Shown one piece after another: positions 28,401 to 43,400 of a DNA stretch of 64,000 bases (the first letter of the stretch is position 1; each line of letters opens with the position of its first letter). The stretch is taken from contig JAWPHD010010338.1 of assembly GCA_037043455.1 (NCBI GenBank), positions 30,736-94,735 on the forward strand. The letters are read 5' to 3'. A program made the translations under genes and the position numbers. The notes under the pieces are model-generated. The model ran no database searches. It saw nothing but the letters and a program-made list of their open reading frames with translations, and was not told the origin of the DNA. This DNA comes from Cyrtodaria siliqua (Eukaryota > Mollusca > Bivalvia > Adapedonta > Hiatellidae).

Positions 28401-31400
28401 TTATAATTAATATTAATAAGTGAACAAATGCAATTGATGTAGAAAAACTAATGGGACTAACAAGTTTTTAAAAAACCAAGACAGACGTGTGTCCTTTTAA
28501 ACTGTACAGCATGTATATTAAACAAATACAAAATCAAAATGAATCATGTTTACTGAAATTTGACCTACTGAATAACTTGTATTACAGTTTAGATTGTTTA
28601 AAACATTATTTTAAAGCTGTAAAACTTCAGATTTTGCCTTTAAAGGGACACATGGCGATCTTGATATTTTTTAAAAATTCGCCGCGTCGTTTTTTTAAAA
28701 ATTCGCCATGTCCGGTTAGTTTTTCTACAAAACTTGCATTGGTGACCAACCATTGATATTAATTCTAAGAACAGAATAAAGCAAATTGTTTTTGCATATT
28801 ATTAAGTGTTTATTAAATTGCACCAATAATATACTTAAACCTTTGGAAGAATATATAAGAAGAAGAAAATGAAAACTCAAAATTTTATTGAAATCTATGC
28901 CAGCAGTTTTAAAGTAAAAAAGATACTCGATTGATAAATAGAGACGCTTATTTTACTGCTCGATAAAAAAACGTCAATACTGTCATGTGTCCCTTTAAAC
29001 TGTTCAGTGTCATAGCTCAAAAGGTTGGAATTAAGCAAATACTGAAGTCATCGAAAGTTGTTGAAAAGTCTAAATTATTTGTCAAGTACAGATAGTGTCA
29101 AAACTATCATAAACAATCTCTTCCTAGTCAGATTTGATGACCCTGCCAGGATAGGGGTTGGTAGAAAGTGATCACCAACAGGTTCAATGCTATATGCAGT
29201 CAGGGGAGTAACTGTTTTTTTGAAATAACATGTTTAGGTTATTACAGTTTTGCGTGTGTTTTTTTAAAGAACTGCAACAGATTGTTTTCAGATATGCGTT
29301 AATTTTCATCCCTCTTTAAATCTTTTTTCTATCAAAACTAGGAATTTTCCTGTTACATATGATATTTTCCCTGTTTTTTTTAAACTAATTTGTCAATTCT
29401 TCTTTTACGCAATGTTAAGAAATCTTTTACACAAGCTCTTAAGATGGTACATGTTACATAACAAAACTGGTAATTATTTGAATCTAGGGCAATTGTACAT
29501 AATGGTGCCATCATTATTCAATTAGATGGTCCAGTTTTCTGTTGAAAGGGTTTACTGCTTGGGCTTTATTACTGCAGAAACTAGTTTTATTAAGATAAAA
29601 TCATTTTTCTCGAAAGTTTCATACATAAGTTATTTTACCAAAAGTAAGAGGAATGAACTCTGTGTCAAAGGGGAATAATTGTGTTCTTGAAAATAACTTG
29701 TTTCAGTTAATTAAAAAAATAAAATAAAATAAACTACACCCCTGAATGACAAGGCTAATCTGAAGAGGCTCTGTTCCGAGTTATTTTCTATATGCCATAT
29801 GAGCCTTCTTTTCTTCCCATATACCATTTATTATGGCCAAAAGATTATTTTCCATATGCCATAATTATTTTTTTTTTTAACTTTCACTATATTTTTCCAT
29901 ACCATTAGTCATATTCATGTTTTCCATATAGAAAAAAATATATGCCATATGAGGTAATAATTTTTTTTCATATGCCATATGGGAATCTCACTAAATTGGA
30001 CTTATTTAAGACAGGCCCTTAGAAAATTGATTACAAATTTATGTATACAAGCTACACTCTGCTTAAAGAAACTAAACACTCCAAATAACGGCAAAATTAC
30101 ACCATAAAACTGTTTAGCAAAACTCTGTCCAGGTGTTCGGGTCATATAAAAATGGCATTATGCATATGTGCCAATTAAAAGTATAGGTTTTTTCACGTGT
30201 TTTTAAAAATACCCATGATTGAATATGCGCAAAATGAATTATGAGCTGGTAAATCTGACTTTAACGCTTCAGCTTTGGGGTTTGGCATGGCTGCTTTCAA
30301 AGCCCTTTATATTGTACCTATAGTCTGGATTCTCAAAATATGTACCTCATCATCAGTATGTTTAAAAACGGTGTACTTATGTTGTAAAATCTGTCTGTTG
30401 TTGGCGGGATTATAAGCGACTTTAAGTATTACATGTACCTGTAATTAATGACTCTGTCAGGGTAAGGGTTGCTGGATAGTGATGTCACCACCTGATTCAG
30501 CGCTATAAGGGCCCTGCTAAGGGCTGGTCCCTCCCTTTGTCTCAGCTGGTTTGGATCGTCAGATAGCTTCTCTAGACCAGGGAGTTCAACAATGGTGCAC
30601 CTAGATTTGTTGGGAGAAGGATTTTCACCAACTAGCTGGAAATGAAAATTCAAAACATTTTAGGTATATTTAGGAATTCCATTCTACAATTTTTTGTCCA
30701 TTCAATTTAGGAATGAATGCCGTATTTTAAATTTATGAAAGCATGAAAACCATGATTGGACATGTCTAAAACAAATACATCTTAATATATAGGAAATGCC
30801 TAGGGTAACAAGATGCTTCTCATTATGTGATCAAGAGTATTAACTTTCATACCCCATCCAACCCCTTCTCCAAGAAGCGAAAACGGCTGGGGTATGAAAG
30901 AAAACCTTAATTTCGGCTTAAAAAGTTTACCTATTGTAAAATTGAAACATTTAATAGGTAAGTTTAAACAGGTTATTGCATTTTTTTCAGTAAAAAATGT
31001 TTTTATACGTGTTTTATTGTCAAAATATCCATTATAAAATCCTGCTAATATAAGCTCTCCCATTGCTTAATGGAATATTAAGGTGGGACCACGTAATGTG
31101 TGAATTATATTTCACACCAGCATATTGTTTGTTATTGAAGTAAGTTGCAACAGTCTATTTGAGCTTTTTTGTCAAACATATTAACAATTATACAAATCTT
31201 TCAAGGACTTAACTTAAACTATTAGGGCCCCCAAAAAATAAGGCTTTGTATCTCAAAATAATAGGGTAAGTTGGTAAGGAATTTTCTTTTTAAGATTTGA
31301 AATTAGACGTATATTTAAATGCGTAATTATTTTTAAACCGTACATATTAATATAAAGAACTATGATGAATTTGACAAAAATAAATTAAAATATAAGATTC

Positions 31401-34400
31401 GCAGTTAAAATTAGGTTTGTTGGTCAGCAGGAAACATATATCCCCTCTACCCACACATACACACTCCCCACCCACACAACCCCATATGTATTGAAAAGGA
31501 AAAGGCAATTAAGTATTTTCAATTTATTTTCCTAATGGAGATTCTTTACAAAACAATACGAGTTACTAATTAGCACATTTAAACTGATAAAAGTAAGAGT
31601 TTTAATCTATTTTTAATTATTTTCCTTTTACAAATGTTCATTAATTAATACAAGACATATTTCCTATTATTGACATTTTTAAAACTGAATGCAACATTGT
31701 AAATTAATTTAATTCAAACATTTCTCAACGTTTTTCCTTTAAATAATCCTGCAGTGTTTTTTGAAGATGATCATTCAACATTGAAAACAAAACAACAAAG
31801 TACTAACGTTAAACCATGAAAATGATGATACAAAGCGTCCTAATATGGCATAAAGTATCAAACTTACCTATCAGAGAATTATAATTTGTCTAAATCCTTT
31901 GATGTACAGGAAAGTGCATCCACATATCTACTGCTTATAAGAAATCATCCTCGATACATTAATCGATAATCTTAATCTAGTATGGATTTTGTATAAACTT
32001 TGTCATTTTGCTCAATATAATGAATAGTAAAGTCTGTTTCAATATTTAACTGCACCATTAAGTTATCTAATTTAAATAATTCATACATTTCAGTTTTAAA
32101 TACATTTGGTATGCTAAGTTTATATTCAAAGACTAGTAAGTCAATAAAGGTATCAACAGTAGTTGTGGTTGTCATGATACTGTGTAGTGCTCAGGTGTTC
32201 ATATGTCTGTGTTTAGTAATGATACTGTGTAGTGCTCAGGTGTTCATATGTCTGTTTAGTCATTATACTGCATAGTGCTCAGGTGGTCCTATGTCTGTTT
32301 AGTCATTATACTGCATAGTGCTCAGGTGTTCCCATGTCTGTTTAGTAATGCTACTGTGTAGTGCTTGCTCAAGTGTTCATATGTCTGTGTTTAGTAATGA
32401 TACTGTGTAGTGCTCAGGTGTTCCTATGTATGTTTAGTCATGCTACTGTGTAGTACCCAGGTGTTCCTATGTCTGTTTAGTCATGAAATTGTGTAGTACT
32501 GAAGTGTTTCTATTTCTGTGTTTATCCATGATCCTGTGTAGTACTCAGGTATTCCTATGTCTGTGTTTATAGTCATGATATTGTGTTGTACCCATGTGTT
32601 CCTATGTCTGTTTAGTCATTCTACTGTGTAGTACCCAGGTGTTCCTATGTATGTTTAGTCATGAAATTGTGTAGTACTGAAGTGTTTCTATTTCTGTGTT
32701 TATCCATGATCCTGTGTAGTACTCAGGTATTCCTATGTCTGTGTTTATAGTCATGATATTGTGTAGTACCCATGTGTTCCTATGTCTGTTTAGTCATGCT
32801 ACTGTGTAGTACCCAGGTGTTCCTATGTATGTTTAGTCATGAAATTGTGTAGTACTGAAGTGTTTCTATTTCTGTGTTTATCCATGATCCTGTGTAGTAC
32901 TCAGGTATTCCTATGTCTGTGTTTATAGTCATGATATTGTGTAGTACCCATGTGTTCCTATGTCTGTTTAGTCATGATACTGTGTAGTACCCAGGTGTTC
33001 CTATGTATGTTTAGTCATGAAATTGTGTAGTACTGAAGTGTTTCTATTTCTGTGTTTATCCATGATCCTGTGTAGTACTCAGGTATTCCTATGTCTGTGT
33101 TTATAGTCATGATATTGTGTAGTACCCATGTGTTCCTATGTCTGTTTAGTCATGATACTGTGTAGTACCCAGGTGTTCCTATGTCTGTTTAGTCATGATA
33201 CTGTGTAGTACCCAGGTGTTCCTATGTCTGTTTAGTCATGATACTGTGTAGTACCCATGTGTTCCTATGTATGTTTAGTCATGATATTGTGTAGTACTGA
33301 AGTGTTTCTATTTCTGTTTAGTCATGATACTGTGTAGTACCCATGTGTTCCTATGTCTGTTTAGTCATGATACTGTGTAGTACCCAGGTGTTCCTATGTC
33401 TGTTTAGTCATGATACTGTGTAGTACCCAGGTGTTCCTATGTCTGTTTAGTCATGATACTGTGTAGTACCCAGGTGTACCTATGTCTGTTTAGTCATGAT
33501 ACTGTGTAGTACCCAGGTGTCCCTATGTCTGTTTAGTCATGATACTGTGTAGTATCTAGGTGTTCCTATGTCTGTTTAGTCATGATACTGTGTAGTACCC
33601 AGGTGTTCCTATGTCTGTTTAGTCATGATACTGTGTAGTACCCAGGTGTTCCTATGTCAGTTTAGTCATGATACTGTGTAGTACCCAGGTGTACCTATGT
33701 CTGTTTAGTCATGATACTGTGTAGTACCCAGGTGTTCCTATGTCTGTTTAGTCATGATACTGTGTAGTACCCAGGTGTACCTATGTCTGTTTAGTCATGA
33801 TACTGTGTAGTACCCAGGTGTTCCTATGTCTGTTTAGTCATGATACTGTGTAGTACCCAGGTGTTCCTATGTCTGTTTAGTCATGATACTGTGTAGTACC
33901 CAGGTGTTCCTATGTCTGTTTAGTCATGATACTGTGTAGTACCACTCTTTAACATAAAATCCATGTGGGGTTCAAATATACTTGACCCCTGGATCAGTTA
34001 GTCAGTGTGTTTACTACTGAGCTATGGCACCACTCTTCAATATAAAGTCCAGGTGGAGATCAAAATAATACTTGACTCCTGGCTCAGCAAGGACCAGTGT
34101 GTTTACTACTGAAATATGGCACCACTCTGCATGGTACCAATATATATGTTAGCTTTTTTTGTAAGGGTTTGTGTGTATTTCTTTTCAAGCAATACTTTAA
34201 GTGAGTGTATAACTAACACAATGTTCATGAGCCATTTTGTTTATCGTTCAACATATAGCTTAAAAGCTACATTTAGTAATAATGAACAAGATTGTTTTTT
34301 TTATAAAACTTATAAAATATTAAATTTGATTTTATATATGACCTTGAAGTTTTAAAAAAATTAAAAATAAACGGAACATGTCGGTAACAGGATGGTCATT

Positions 34401-37400
34401 TTCAAGCTTGAACAAACTGATTGTTGTTGTGAACATTTCTGTTTAAATTTAAGAATTGTAAACAACATTGAAAGATAAAAAATAGTGAAATAAACAAAAG
34501 TGAGGAATGAATAACTAACCAACAAACAACTGAATGTTCAACAAGAGTACAGACCAATTGTTGAAGATGGTTTCCGGGTGTGTCTGGCATCTGTGAGGAT
34601 ATTATACATTACATTTTCAAGTCTTATATCTCACCATCATTACGCGGTCCGAGTATTAACTTTCATACCCCATCCAACCCCTTCTCCAAGAAGTGAAAAC
34701 TTTGATTTCATTTTAAAAAGTTTGCAAATTGTAAAATTACAACATTTAATAGGTAATTTTAAACAACTTAACGCATTTTTCAGTATTTTTTTTTAACATG
34801 TTTCATTATCGAAGTATCCGTTATAAAATCCTGCTAATATAAGCTTTCCCAACGCTTAATGGAATTAAGGCGGGACGATATAATGAAAAACCCTCTAATA
34901 GACAGGTTTCAAATAGTCTATTAAATCATTTTAGAATTATTATTCTAATTGTTTAGAATTTGTCATTATCAGAAAGCCAAGAAACTCATTACTCAATGAG
35001 TAATGCAAACACTTAAAACATCCTTTTCTTCAAAGCATGGAACTCAATGTGTTCTCATTATATATACTAAAGGAAAAAACAAACGCAACTTGGGATTTTC
35101 CGCTACATAATTTATATAGTGTATTCTTTATTCCATGTACTATTCCAGAGAAATCCAAAGATATTTTAATGTACAAAACTCACTGCCACAGTGCTGTTGC
35201 AGACTTTTTAATCACAATACCCTTTGTAATACAAACTTCTTAAATGTTAAAATTCTGCTTTGAAAATTTAAGCCATATTTCAGTACAGTATTTAATGTAA
35301 AGAAATTGCAAAATTTTACATCCTAAGTTTGCATACCTGCTTGAGACATGAGTATTCCATCAAAATAATGAAATTTGAAGGGATACCACTTGGTGTGTTA
35401 TGTGTGGTTCGTGTTTTTTTATCGAAAAGAAAGGTCTAATGTAGCCATGTACCATTCGATAAATAACAGCATATTATACGTAACGGTACAATATATAGCG
35501 GAAATTACTTAGTTGCGTTTCTTTTTTCCTTTAGTATAGTAGACACTTAAACTGTTCTAAAAATGCAATTTTTTTTGCATTACTCATAAAGTATAAAAAT
35601 AATTCTAAAATGATTTAATAGACTGGCATAATTCTTTTTTTAAGTCCAGTCATAATACCAAAATTAGTATGGTTCCATTACTGTTATTGTCTAAAATCCG
35701 AAACTGCGGAATGGGTCCAAGATACTAGGAATCCGGGAACCATTTGCATCCACTGTAAACCCAGATCAGCATGCGAGTAGCGAGTAACTTGCAGGCTGAT
35801 CAGGGTCTACAATGTCTAGCTGCTCATCAGTCATTTCTCCGAAACACCCTTTTGTAACATAAATGGATGGGTCTAAATTTAAAGAAAGGACAGTCCATTA
35901 TACATTCATAGCGGTCTAAGGGTTAATAGTTTGTACTCAGAGGATAGCTAGGCTCTGATACATGGGACTGTCAGGTTAATGTCCATATCTGATGGAAAGT
36001 TAAAACGTCTGTACAATAAATGCATAATTCATATCCGACGGATGAGACCAAGGGAAGTTAAAAAGTGTATACAATCAATGCATAATTTCTATCTGACGGA
36101 CGAGGCCAAGGGAAATTAAAAGGGCTATACAATAAATGCATAATTCATATCTGACAGGCGAGGCCAAGGGAAGTTAAAAAGTCTATACAATAAATGCATA
36201 AATCATATCTGACAGGCTAGGCCATGGGAAGTTAAAAAGTCTATACAATAAATGCATAATTCATATCTGACAGGCTAGGCCATGGGAAGTTAAAAAGTCT
36301 ATACAATAAATGCATAATTCATATCTGATAGGCAATGTCAAAGGAAGTTAAAATTTTATACAATAAATGCATAATTCATATCTGACAGGCAATGTCAAAG
36401 GAAGTTAAAAAGTCTATACAATAAATGCATAATTAATATCTGACAGGCAATGTCAAAGGAAGTTAAAAAGTCTATACAATAAATGCATAATTCATATCTG
36501 ACAGGCAATGTCAAAGGAAGTTAAAAAGTCTATACAATAAATGCATAATTCATATCTGACAGGCAATGTCAAAGAAAGTTAAAAAGTCTATACAATAAAT
36601 GCATAATTCATATCTGACAGGCTAGGCCATGGGAAGTTAAAAAGTCTATACAATAAATGCATAATTCATATCTGACAGGCAATGTCAAAGGAAGTTAAAA
36701 AGTCTATACAATAAATGCATAATTCATATCTGACAGGCAATGTCAAAGGAAGTTAAAAAGTCTATACAATAAATGCATAATTCATATCTGACAGGCTAGG
36801 CCATGGGAAGTTAAAATGTCTGTACAATAAATGCATAATTCCTATCTGACGGATGAGGCTAAGGGAAGCTAAAATGTCTTAACAATAAAATACATAATTC
36901 AGATCTGACAGGCTAGGCCATGGGAAGTTAAAATGTCTGTACAATAAATGCATAATTCCTATCTGACGGATGTGGCTAAGGGAAGCTAAAATGTCTTAAC
37001 AATAAAATACATAATTCAGATCTGATAGGCTAGGCTAAGGGAAGTTAAAATGTCTGTACAATAAATGCATAATTCATATCTGACGGATGAGGCTAAGGGA
37101 AGCTAAAATGTCTTAACAATAAAATACATAATTCAGATCTGATAGGCTAGGCTAAGGGAAGTTAAAATATCTGTACAATAAATGCATAATTCATATCTGA
37201 CGGATGAGGCTAAGGGAAGCTAAAATGTCTGTACAAGAAAATCATGATTCAAACATTTTTGAATTTATGGTCTCACCCAAATAGAGAAACAGGCTATAAT
37301 TGAAAGGAAAAACGTGACATCAGTGGCTTTTATTTTTTGATAACAACACTCTTCAAACATGTCCAAAGCCAGTTCAAAAATCTATTTCTTTCTTACTGTT

Positions 37401-40400
37401 GATAGGAAATCAACAGGCCAACTTGTCCAAATACCAGCGTTTCTATGCCTGGTTCATACAATTATGTGAAGTAAAATGTTATATAAGAACCATGTCTTGC
37501 CACAATGAGTGGATTAAGTAAACACCATGTAAATGTCGGCAGTAATGGAAGTATAATAATCATGATCTTTCACAATAAAATGGTGATCATTTAAACAGTT
37601 TTTTACAGATTTATTGGCACACAATTGTGTGACTTGTTTATTTGATGTTGTCATTGATTGTGAAATGAGAATTCTTTATAATGTATAACAAAGTAAAGCA
37701 AGCAGACAACAAAGAAATGGAAGATAAATATTTGCTGATATTGGTATGACAATTTAAATATGATCCTATAGACCTGTTATTTAGAGAAAAAAAACTGTTC
37801 AAATTGGTTGAGCTAGACATTTTTTTATCTTTTAATTTAAAATTAAAATAAAATATATAAAAAACAAAAACATCTTGTCAATACATTGTAAAATCTGGTG
37901 ATACACTGATCAAATAACTGTTTACGGAATAAACTAGAACTATCTCTGAAGGTGATGAATACCCCCGCTTTTTTGCTCTAACCGATGATGGGCAAAATCA
38001 AGAATAACAAATGTCTAAAATATCTGTTAATTTCTTAATGTGAAAGAAATTCTAATTAAAACAAAGGTCCATAATTCTGTAAAAAAAATTGCAGAATTGA
38101 AAAACGATTAATGCAGAGACACATCATATCATCATGTGTGAACTGTATATCAGGTGTAATAACAATCCATGAAAAGTGTTAAAATGAAAGCCACATGAAG
38201 TTGATTATGGAGTGAAAAACTCTAAGTCAAATAAAGGGCCGTGATTCTGTAATAAATTAGGCATCAACAATTTTTGATGTAGAAGGGCATAAGGTAATCA
38301 GTTGTTAAGTGTACATGAAGTTTGGGAACAATCAATTCGAAAATGTTTGAGAAAAAATGTGTTAACAGGTCATTATACAATATTAGAGTGGAAAATTGTA
38401 AGTGAAACAAAAGGTCATAATTCTGTAATAAATTAGGAAATCAATGATGGGTGATGTACAGATGTAGCGGGACATAAGTTCATCAGTTGTTATGAGTATA
38501 TGAAGTTTGGGAACAATCCATGCAAAAGTTTTTTGAGATATGCAAGTATTAAAAATGTGTTACTTGACGGAACAAAAATGTGTTGACGGGACCGGACGTT
38601 GAGGACAACGTGATTCCTATATAGTCCCCAATTCACTTTGTGAAAGCGGGGGTATAATAAAAATATAAACTAGAACAAGGTGATAAATAACCCCCCCTTT
38701 TTTTTATTCAAGTCAAACAAAGGGCCATAATTCTGTAATAAATTAGGCAATCAACCATGGGTGATGTAGAGGGACATAAGGTCATCAGTTGTGATGAGTA
38801 TATGAAGTTTGGTAACAACCCATTCAAAACTGTTTGAGAAATGCTAGTAATAAAAAAGTGGCAGGACAGGATGGGACAAAAATGTTATAGGATGGGACAA
38901 AAATGTTATGCGACACAACAGGACACATATTAATGTGTTACAGGACGGGACGCGACGTTAAGAACAATGTGATTCCTATATAGCCCAGACTTCACTCTGT
39001 GAAAGTGGGGGTAAAAAAAAATGTGTACAGTATGCTATATTCAGATCTAGATAAAAATGAAAGCTAACAAACATAGTGCTAAGGTAATACACTACCGAGG
39101 GATAGAAACAGAATCACTTGGGTTGGACGTCTAACATTTATAATGAAAGGAAAACATCTATTTAGTTTCTGATTTAGTTTTACTCTTTTTGAAATTATTG
39201 TCTTTTAACTGTGATTTTTTTAATACCTAGGTTATTTTGCACCAATATTTACATAATTTCATTGTATCCCTGAAAAGAGCCAAGCTTTTAGAAGTTATCT
39301 GATGATTACATTTTGACTTTTGTCTCTAAAATGTGTTATAACAGCAAATATTCATATTTCAGTTTATTGTGACAGTATGACTTTTTCCATTCAAAAATAC
39401 ACTGCATTTGGGTAGTAAAGAATCATTTTTTCTGAAAGGTTTTACACTTAGTGAAGTTAGTGATAACATTTTGCTTACAAAAATGCACCAAATCAGTTCT
39501 CTGCTGTATATATGTATGCTTTTATAATATATATTCATGCCTGGACAATTTTAAAATAATCTAAAATACACAAGCTGAGAAAAAAATTGAATTTGAACAG
39601 AAAATGATTTTTTACTACCGATGATTCTAAACACCCTAACGCACTATACCATGTACAAATACTTGTGTAAACAGACAAATACATTTAGTACTTACCAAAT
39701 TTAAATTAAATAAACCAAACAGAAGTTTTCATACTTTGCAATGACATGAAATGGTTATAAAATAAACACTTATTTAATGGTAAACACTATTTTGAAATGG
39801 AATAGGATTTGATTATGTTACACACAATAAGACAAAGGCACACTCTCATGGGCACTGACTTGAAACTGATCAAAACAATAGCAAGCATGATATATGTATA
39901 ATTACAGTACAATATGTACACTATGTAAATTTAATTCAAGGAGAGGTCACTCTTACAACCATTTTAAATAAATGGCTTAACCCTTAACCCGCTACATAAA
40001 TATAATGGACTGTTCTTTCTTTGAATTAAGACCATTCCATTTATGTGACAAAGGGGTGTTTTGGGGGAAAATGTCAGCAGATGGATATAGTAAACTCTGA
40101 TCAGCCTGCAAGTTTCTCATATCTGGGTTTACAATGGATGCGAAGGCTATTTAATGTCTCATTAAAATATTATGACAACGACCTCAGAGGGAGATGAGAT
40201 GCATATAATTAAATAAAATTTTGAGCTTTCATTTTTTCTTCTTATTCTACTAAAAGTTTAAAAATGTTATTGGTGCAATATATATAATCAACAGTAATAA
40301 TAGCTATTAAACCAAAAAAACTTGTCTTCCGGTTCTGCCATTTTGAAAAATTACGGTAAGAAAATCAGCTAACGTTCGATGAATTATTGACAATTAGAGG

Positions 40401-43400
40401 TTAATCCTTAGTGAAATCTTAAACACAAACTATTTCCCTTTAATTATATATAATTGTGTTGTTCAACTGATATCGTTTAGGTGTTAAATGACAAGTGTTT
40501 GTTAGTAGCGTCCCTTTTGCTTACATATACAGTGTAATGGGTTCTAGAGTTGCTAAAGTAGCAAACTGTTAAAATTTTCAGGTACCTTTACATGCGACAT
40601 ATTAAAATATTTTTACAATATACTGATGAAACAGGTTTTAAATTAAAGTCTGCGTTAATTCGTGTTTCTGTAAACTGTTAACTTGCCTCTTTTTTTCAGT
40701 CCGGTATATCGACCATTTTTGTCAAAATGTTGACAATTATCGTAAACGTCATATCATAAACATTTTCATACACTTTTATTCAATACTTTCTTTCTATTTT
40801 TATTTCTTACAAATGCATGCCGGGGTAATAAAGTTAGATTTAAAATAGGTTTTGATGGGTTGAATTGACATGAGGAAAAAACAATCACCAATATTCTGTA
40901 TTTTCAAGTATTTTTTTCGTGTTTTAAGATTTCACTAAGGATTAAAAGGGTTGATGCACTATTTCCAAACAAGGTTTATTTTAAAGGGCTCTGAATAACT
41001 TGAAAAAAGCTGAAAGAATTGTCAAAATGCCATGACAAATAAAGGAGCTATGACCTATTGAAAATTTGCAAAGAAACATAAATGGAGGCGGCCATCTTAG
41101 AACGATGACGTTATCGCACCGTTTTACCATATTTGTCATATTGACAAAATATCTTTTAAAGCAAAGAAAGTCACTGCAAATGAAAATTAAGCATACAATT
41201 TATACATTTTACATCTGTATATTTATTTTTAATTGCAGTGATTTTCTTTGCTTTAAAATTTATTTTCGACCATTTAGATAAAACAAACAATTTGTTTGGT
41301 TAAGGTGAAGAACATGCAATCAATTTAATTTACGTTCATTCTTGAATGAACTGAACAAAGAACTAATTACGACACATACACAATGACTATACAAGCGGAG
41401 ATGTAGATAATTTGCTGAGTTTTTGAGGATTTTATTCATACTTTTTTTTACAAAAACCCTCACTTTTTTGAAATTGTGAGTGCCATTACTCATCAATTTA
41501 CTACAAATACTCATAACTTTCAAAAGTCATGAGTATTATATTTGTATGTTTTGTCCTGAGAAACAGTTTATTCCATATTTACATGATGAAAATGTGTGTC
41601 TTTTTTTCTTTCTTTTGTTTTTAGTTAACTTCTATTTACAGAGTATTTAATCAGAATAATTGTTTTTTTAAAGTGTATTAATTCACATCATTTCGAAAGC
41701 ATGAACTATTTAAAGAAATTGTATACTCTGAATGAGTTCCTTGTTAAATACACATTGCAGTCAAAAATTATCTACAGCTCTGTTCAAGTGTGACATACCA
41801 TCACCATATGATACAACACAAATTAGTATAAACACTAGGCTTGCTTCAGGCCCAATGTGTTCAGAATGGAGCATCAGTTCTGTAATAGCCGTCAAACTGG
41901 CTTACAGACACATCCTATGAACTTACCATCTGTAGGTCTATATGCAGGAGTGTGGCAGCGTTCATCTGCGCTGGTCCGTAGTCTGTTGACTGTTCAGTCC
42001 TGCGTGACAGGCCCTGTCTGAACTGGTTAGACGCCTCAGAGGAATCTCGTACTGATACGTACGCCCCATTCTGTAAACGTTAGTAATACGTGTATGGATA
42101 ATGCTTTTTGTGAGAATTTTTTCTAGGAAAATCAGAGATCATAAAATGTACTCAGAAAGAATCCAATAATGCATGGAGGACCCAAAGATCTGGCAATTAA
42201 AAAATAACAGCATCACTCAAAATGATCCCCACATAAACAATGATATTTATCATCATGCCACTTGAAGTTATTAGCCAGCCAACTGTGCAGCCGTCTTTTG
42301 CAAAATTACAGCCAATATTTGATGGCGTGGGTGGAGTAAATAAATGGTATTTTTTCATATGTTTTTTTTGGCTTAACAACACCTTTTACTTTCTCTTTAT
42401 TGTTGTGTTTTATAGAAGAAAGATTAATAGTATTGTAATGCCCCAAAGACACTCACTTGGCACGAATTGGCTCTTAGCTTGTGTTACAATTTTTTTTTCA
42501 CACCTTGTTTGCATTTTTGCACACCCAAGTCTTGAATTTCTGCTTAATACACTGATTGAAGTGTACATCAATCTATCAAAAACTAGTTGCATACTATTAT
42601 ACGTGTACTACCATTGATGTACATTGTTAAAAAATATGCCAGTGTGTATTATAGAAAAAGTACGCGCATGACAATTGAAATATTAGGATTATTTTCTTCG
42701 CATGACGAAAATAATCGTAACAGAAACGGTATAAAAATTGATAAAAAAAAATAAATGCACACAATTTGTATTGAACAAACATATATGTAGCACTACACTC
42801 GCATAGGCCTATTAAGGGCATAAAAATGGAAAAGAAGTCAATGAAGTATATTCAATACAAAACAGAACAGATTTGTCTGTTGCAGAGTTACTCTCCTTAA
42901 TGGATGGGCAGGCCCTCCTCTGGACATCGCCAATGGCGAAAGAAAAAAGAAAATGGCTCTAAATTTCAAACTTTGGCGAAAGTGTTTGGCGACATCGAAA
43001 TTGCCAAAAAGCCAAACTTGTTCAATTTCTCTGCTGTAATCGGCCTGTTACAAATAGACCTCAACGCTAATCATCGTGATGAGTGTACACTGAAAGTGGT
43101 CTAAAACAACATAACTAACCAACTGACACCTACCACGTGCGAACACTTAACATTAAATAAACAAAGCTGATAAATTTTAGTGTTCCGGTAATTAACTTAA
43201 TCCCTAAATAACATCTGATGACTGTCGTTTTCGCTTTGGGGGGGTAATCAAGTCTCTCATGCACAACCTTGCAACCATAAAGTATTTCACCACTGAATGA
43301 TATCTAGCCATTCAGGTTCTAACCAATCAAACACAAATCAACACCTCATTAGTTTACATATTTTACATGATTGACTAGATCCACCTGACATTTGTTTTGT

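Noticed and set aside
42240..42617. 125-codon plus-strand frame rich in Phe/Leu/Ile
   Set aside because: Composition follows the AT-rich intron, with no domain, no splice borders and antisense to the gene.
42904..43104. 66-codon frame with GATGGGCAGGCCCTCC start region
   Set aside because: Slightly higher GC but no motif, and no splice sites in a phase compatible with the gene on either strand.
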